A stretch of 64,000 bases of DNA from Sodiomyces alkalinus F11 (Eukaryota; Ascomycota; Sordariomycetes; Glomerellales; Plectosphaerellaceae): positions 953,769 through 1,017,768 of the forward strand of contig NW_021167088.1 of assembly GCF_003711515.1 (NCBI RefSeq), read 5' to 3'. A program made the position numbers and the translations under genes. Positions 60,055-64,000 of the stretch are shown piece by piece (within the stretch, counting starts at the first letter, position 1; each line of letters begins with the position of its first letter). The notes beneath the pieces are model-generated. The model saw only the letters and a program-made list of their open reading frames with translations, made no database searches and was not told where the DNA came from.

Positions 60055-60504
60055 GATGTTCGGTTTGGCGTACAAAAGGCAACCGATTTGGAGGTCGGCA
60101 TACAAAGCGCGATGGAGGCTCAAGATTTCTTGCTGGACCAAGCGCATGCGACCCGGTCGGTCACTTGACGGCAGAACTTCGGTCGAGGTACCAAGCACCA
60201 GAAACCTATACCTTCTGTATGTTCCATATATCGCACAATCAGACCAATCAGAATCAAGCTTTGCATTATGCAGGCTTCCTTCCGTCTCCCGACGCCCCAG
60301 TGTTCCCTGTTGTCGGTTTTTTTTCCCCTTCGTCACGGGAAATAATGATAATGTGCTGAGGCCTCACGACGCGATTTTGACCACTTCACCGGGTCATCCA
60401 CTTTCCCCATTGCGCGACTCAGAGCTGCCTCTTTCGCCGGTGGTCATTATATCCTCTAGGTCGCTGATTCTTCTTTATATTTTGGACCCTTCGAAGAGGC
60501 GATC
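60055..60504. promoter_or_regulatory. Divergent promoter of mL43 and U1-70K
   Basis: The two start codons are 450 bases apart and point away from each other, so the segment should serve both genes. A CCAAT box lies at 60244-60248 (GACCAATCAG), near the middle and about 190-260 bases from each start. Pyrimidine-rich stretches precede the U1-70K start. Confidence 0.55.
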
Positions 60505-62134
60505 ATGACCGACAAGCTCCCGCCTAACTTGCTGGCGCTGTTCGCGCCGCGCCCTCCTCTGCGATGGGTTCCAGCTCCTGATCAACCGCCCGAGAAGAGG
60601 CGCACAGCACCCGTCAGTGGTTTGGCGCAATTCTTGCCTGCGCTCCACGAATACAAGGATAAAGACGGATACGTGCCAACCGAGAGCTGGTTGCAGATGA
60701 AGGACCGTAAGAAGCTTGGGCACAAGGCTGAGATGGAGCGACTCCTCACCGAAGGGCCGAAAAACTGTACGTGACATCCTGACCACCTTGTGTTCTCCCT
60801 AGGTCTTGGTCTTCGCGATTGGAAAGGGACATGGCCCATATGCTGATACGGATACTATCTGGCAGTCAAACCTCACGAGGACCCCAACATTCGTGGCGAC
60901 GCGTTCAAGACTTTGGTCGTTGCGAGACTTTCGTATGAGGCGAACGAGCAGGACCTCGAGAGGGAATTTGGGCGCTTCGGGAATATTGAACGCGTATGCC
61001 ACCCCACCGAAGCGACTGGCTATCATCTCCCTATCTCACTGGATTATCCGCTGACTTTGTGAACTTCAGATTCGCATCATCACTGACACACATGCACATG
61101 AAAAATCCAAGAACAAGAAGAGGAAACCCCACAGGGGATACGCTTTCGTAGTGTTTGAGCGAGAACGAGACATGAGAGGTAAACCCACCACACCACCGAA
61201 CCATCCTTCCCATGACGAGACTCGGCCTGCTTAGTGCTTTCGTCCTCTTGCCCAGACACATGGCCCTCAGGCTTGCCTGTGTTCTGTCTACTCGAGATGT
61301 CACGTGGCCCTCAAGCCTTGCCCGTTTTCTCGGCTCGTTACATGTTGTTTTATTTCCTTCTTGTTGGCCGTTTTTCCCTTGTTGCCTTTTTGCCCTGTCC
61401 ACACGGACCAAAACCAAGAGGTATATGCAACCAAGGTAAAGTTTACTGACAAATGCGCCTTGGCGCGGCGGTGAGTAGCTGCTTTGGAAGCCTGCGATGG
61501 AATCCGAATCAAAGACCGGCGTATCAAGGTAGACGTCGAGCGTGGCCGCACGGTCAAGGGCTGGCTACCTCGTCGCCTCGGTGGCGGCCTCGGCGGCAGG
61601 GGTTACACCAAAGCCCTCCCGGCACGCCCTATGGGGGGTCCCGGGGGCTATGGCGGTTTCCGCGGAGGCTTCCGAGGCGGGTTTGAAGGTGGCCGCGGCC
61701 GCGGCTTCCGGGGCGGCCATGGGGGCCGAGGGGGTTTCCGCGGTGGCCCTAACGAATTTCCCAGGGATGCACCCTCCGGGCCCGGCTTTGGCGGGCGTGG
61801 CGGGGGTCACGGCGATCGGGGCGATCGCAATTTCTCCGGGGGTGGGTTTGACCGAGGCGGCCGCTCACACGATGATAGACCTGGCGGCGGATTTCGCGAC
61901 CGGTTCGGTGATCGCGACCGGGATGGCGGCCGACGTACGGGGAGCAATATGGAGCCCATCCGACCCAGAGGCGAAGGTGGGTATCGCGACAGGGACCGAG
62001 AACGCGATCGCGATCGTGAACGAGTCCGCGACCGAGATGGTGCCCGAGACTATGACCGCCCTCGCGACGACGACAGCCGGAAACGAGGATTTGAGGGCGG
62101 CTACGAGGACCCTCGAAAGCTACGCCGCTACTAA
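60505..62134 (+). CDS. snp1: U1 snRNP 70-kDa protein (U1-70K)
   Basis: It binds stem-loop I of U1 snRNA and takes part in 5' splice-site recognition in the nucleus. Four exons, 60505-60766, 60866-60993, 61070-61178 and 61479-62134, give 384 residues. The U1-70K N-terminal motif ([19 protein letters not shown]) opens the protein, and [16 protein letters not shown] leads into the RRM. RNP2 is LVVARL at 104-109 and RNP1 is RGYAFVVF at 152-159. Exon 4 closes the RRM ([20 protein letters not shown]), followed by GWLPRRLGG, a long Gly/Arg/Phe-rich stretch, and an alternating Arg-Asp/Arg-Glu tail ending DPRKLRRY. The third intron is 300 bases, longer than its neighbours. The opposite and shifted frames over the Gly/Arg tail are shadows. 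Confidence 0.95.
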
Positions 62135-62931
62135 GCAAGGTTGCCACCCACCGAAGGCCTTGTGGTGGGTTTCCTTCTCGTTTTAACTTTCATCATCCAT
62201 CTGTCTCTCCGTTGGTCTCTTTTCTCGGCTCGCCAATTGAGGGGTAAGCCGAATTTCGCAAGCCGCATCTCGTCTGTCGTATCTATACGATCAGTACACG
62301 GATTCCCTTCAGATAATCCCCCACCGTTCGGTCGGGTAAGCCTGCGATAGATCGCAAAACCGCAACATTTCAGCCCTGTGGTGGGCATCCCTGCGTTGCC
62401 AATTTTTAAGACTGATGAACAAGGTAACCCGATGACCTTCGACCATCTTGTGAACAAGTTTTACTGCTTGGAGCGGGTCATACCGCAGCTGCAGTTGCAG
62501 CAATAATTCGATCGAAATCCCGGGACTTGGCGTGAATGCAGGTAAGGTCAGAGGTAAGGATCTCTGTGCCTACTGAGGTAACGACGCAAAAAGAGTTTGG
62601 AGTGGAAGCGAGCGACATGTACCATTACTATGTTTCCTTCTGTTGCTGTGTATGAACACGGATGGCCGGGAATTTTTCGATTCAGCTAGTTTATATCTCA
62701 TAGCTCGTACAGGATGATGTCCTGGAGGTCTGTCCCCGTCACTATATCCACCACGTCGATGCTAAGAGAGATGAGTGAACAACCGAAGACGACAATGCTT
62801 TTAACCCTGTACAAACTCCGAACGCCGCATATAGACTCTACGTGATGGTATCACTTTCCTTCCTGAACGAGCAATCCCTGGGCATTCTATTTTGCCCCTC
62901 AACCCGGAACCCGAGAAAGCGCGGGCAAGGT
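62135..62931. other. Intergenic region between convergent U1-70K and mrt4 genes
   Basis: About 800 bases between two convergent genes; it should hold both 3' UTRs. No gene, repeat or RNA was recognised. Confidence 0.6.
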
Positions 62932-63977
62932 TCACTCATCGGAATCCTTAGCCTCTTGCACATCTTCCGTGGCGTTGGGGTTCACCTCGGTGACTTTGCC
63001 CGTGGAGGCACTCCAATATCTGTAGTTGTTGGGTCAGCACCGTCTTGGTCGAGGGTATGCGGGCTACTATTTCGTGTGCAAGGGGAACGATGACAGAAAA
63101 GAAAAGGGGAAGAAAGAGAAGAAAAGGAGGAGAGGAAAGGAGCAAAAATCTTACGCAAGGACCTTGACCCTGAACTCGCTCAAGCAAACCCCAAAGAGCT
63201 TCAGAAGCCTCGTCTGCCGACTATCCAGCACCTGGCCCTCCTTGCAAACAACGTAGCCCCCCTCCGTCTGGCCCTCGGGGGCGTTCTCGTCGCCGATCAC
63301 GATGCGGCCCTTGACCATGCGGGTGGGCATGCCGAGGCGGCGCAGCTCCGGCTCGAGGCTGTGCTCCATGGGCACGTCGTGCTCGCGGGGCACCTCGCCG
63401 CCGGTGGCGTAGACGACGCCCTGGGGCACGATGAAGTCGCGGGGCGCGGTGGCGCCGGCGCGGGCAAAGTCGACGGGGTTCAGGGAGTCGAGGTAGGAGA
63501 GCATGGCCTCCGGGTCGCGGTTTGTCAGGAGCAGGCCCACCGTGCCGTTGATGTAGCGGGTGAGATCCTCGAGGCCGTCGAGGAGCGAGGTTTCGCGGGT
63601 TTGGCCGAGGGCTCTGGCCATGAGCTTTGTCTTGGCGAAGAAGAGCCTGTGTAGTGGAAAACGAAAATATTCGTAATTAGCACACGACTGTATTGGGTTT
63701 GACATATGGGAAATCACGGTATAGGAGGAAGGCGCAGGAGATGAGGAGATGACGAGGACTAAAGGGAGAGGGAGAGAAGAACGCACCTGCAATCGGAGAG
63801 TTCGTGACGGACGTTCTTGAGGTGGGTGTTGCGCATGTTCTCGACGCCAAAGACGAAGCAGTGCTGGTACTGCGGGACAGCCTCGCGGATGGTGTTGAAG
63901 AGTTTGTCTTTCTGCTCCCGTGTCTTCTTAGACACCTGCGTCATGGCCACGACGCGATTCCGTCTTGACTTGGGCAT
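62932..63977 (-). CDS. mrt4: Mrt4, nucleolar uL10/P0-like ribosome assembly factor
   Basis: Mrt4 occupies the P0 site on pre-60S particles in the nucleolus and is later exchanged for P0. Three exons, 63787-63977, 63155-63646 and 62932-63019, give 256 residues. The start [19 protein letters not shown] is typical. The uL10-like rRNA-binding domain follows ([20 protein letters not shown], then [14 protein letters not shown]). The Mrt4 central part reads [36 protein letters not shown] and [20 protein letters not shown]. The chain stops after a short acidic tail and lacks the P0 C-terminal stalk segment, which separates Mrt4 from P0. The start codon lies 23 bases from the window edge, so its promoter is not included. 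Confidence 0.95.
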
Positions 63978-64000
63978 CTTGACGTCGGGTTGTTTTATAG

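Noticed and set aside
61542..62186. 214-codon Ala/Gly-rich frame within the U1-70K gene
   Set aside because: Shifted frame over the Gly/Arg repeat of U1-70K; no known motif, while the other frame completes the RRM and RD/RE tail.

Overview
The window is nuclear DNA from a filamentous ascomycete (Pezizomycotina), most likely a Sordariomycete. Three things point there. Introns are short, with GTRNGT-type donors and GCTAAC-like branch sites. Several proteins have a typical fungal form (Pik1, Tim23, a MARVEL protein, a microsomal P450). The first 16.5 kb is repeat DNA that looks mutated by repeat-induced point mutation (RIP). I cannot name the genus.

Layout. (1) 1-16.57 kb: gene-free, TpA-rich, CpA/TpG-poor block of dead transposons. 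A minus-strand Ty3/Gypsy remnant (about 0.4-7.7 kb) keeps readable protease, reverse transcriptase, RNase H and integrase traces. A minus-strand Tad/I-like LINE remnant (about 9.0-13.5 kb) keeps a zinc knuckle, endonuclease, RT and C-terminal traces. A third stretch (13.8-16.57 kb) is mutated in the same way but not classified. (2) 16.6-28.7 kb: phosphatidylinositol 4-kinase Pik1, an NC2-alpha/Bur6 histone-fold protein with a very long Q-rich N-terminus, and a membrane-anchored alpha/beta hydrolase. (3) 28.7-42.5 kb: gene-poor, with a 10-N gap at 31110-31119. It holds a small basic/Ser-rich protein, a 528-residue multi-pass membrane protein, a MARVEL-like tetraspan, a small single-span candidate, and Tim23. 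(4) 42.5-50.9 kb: a decayed coding fragment, a doubtful tiny gene, and two neighbouring disordered proteins, the second with a WG/GW-rich tail. (5) 51.8-64 kb: dense housekeeping genes: eIF5, a P450, triosephosphate isomerase, mitoribosomal mL43, U1-70K and Mrt4.

The genes form no pathway. The right side is a run of gene-expression and core-metabolism genes: splicing (U1-70K), ribosome assembly (Mrt4), mitochondrial translation (mL43), translation initiation (eIF5) and glycolysis (TPI). mL43 and U1-70K share a divergent promoter with a CCAAT box, and TPI and mL43 converge. Exon structures below were built by hand from splice signals, reading frame and family knowledge; every listed spliced model keeps frame across each junction.

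The least explained items are the WG/GW-rich protein (48.4-50.8 kb), the unidentified RIP-mutated element at 13.8-16.57 kb, and the 528-residue membrane protein (36.9-38.6 kb).
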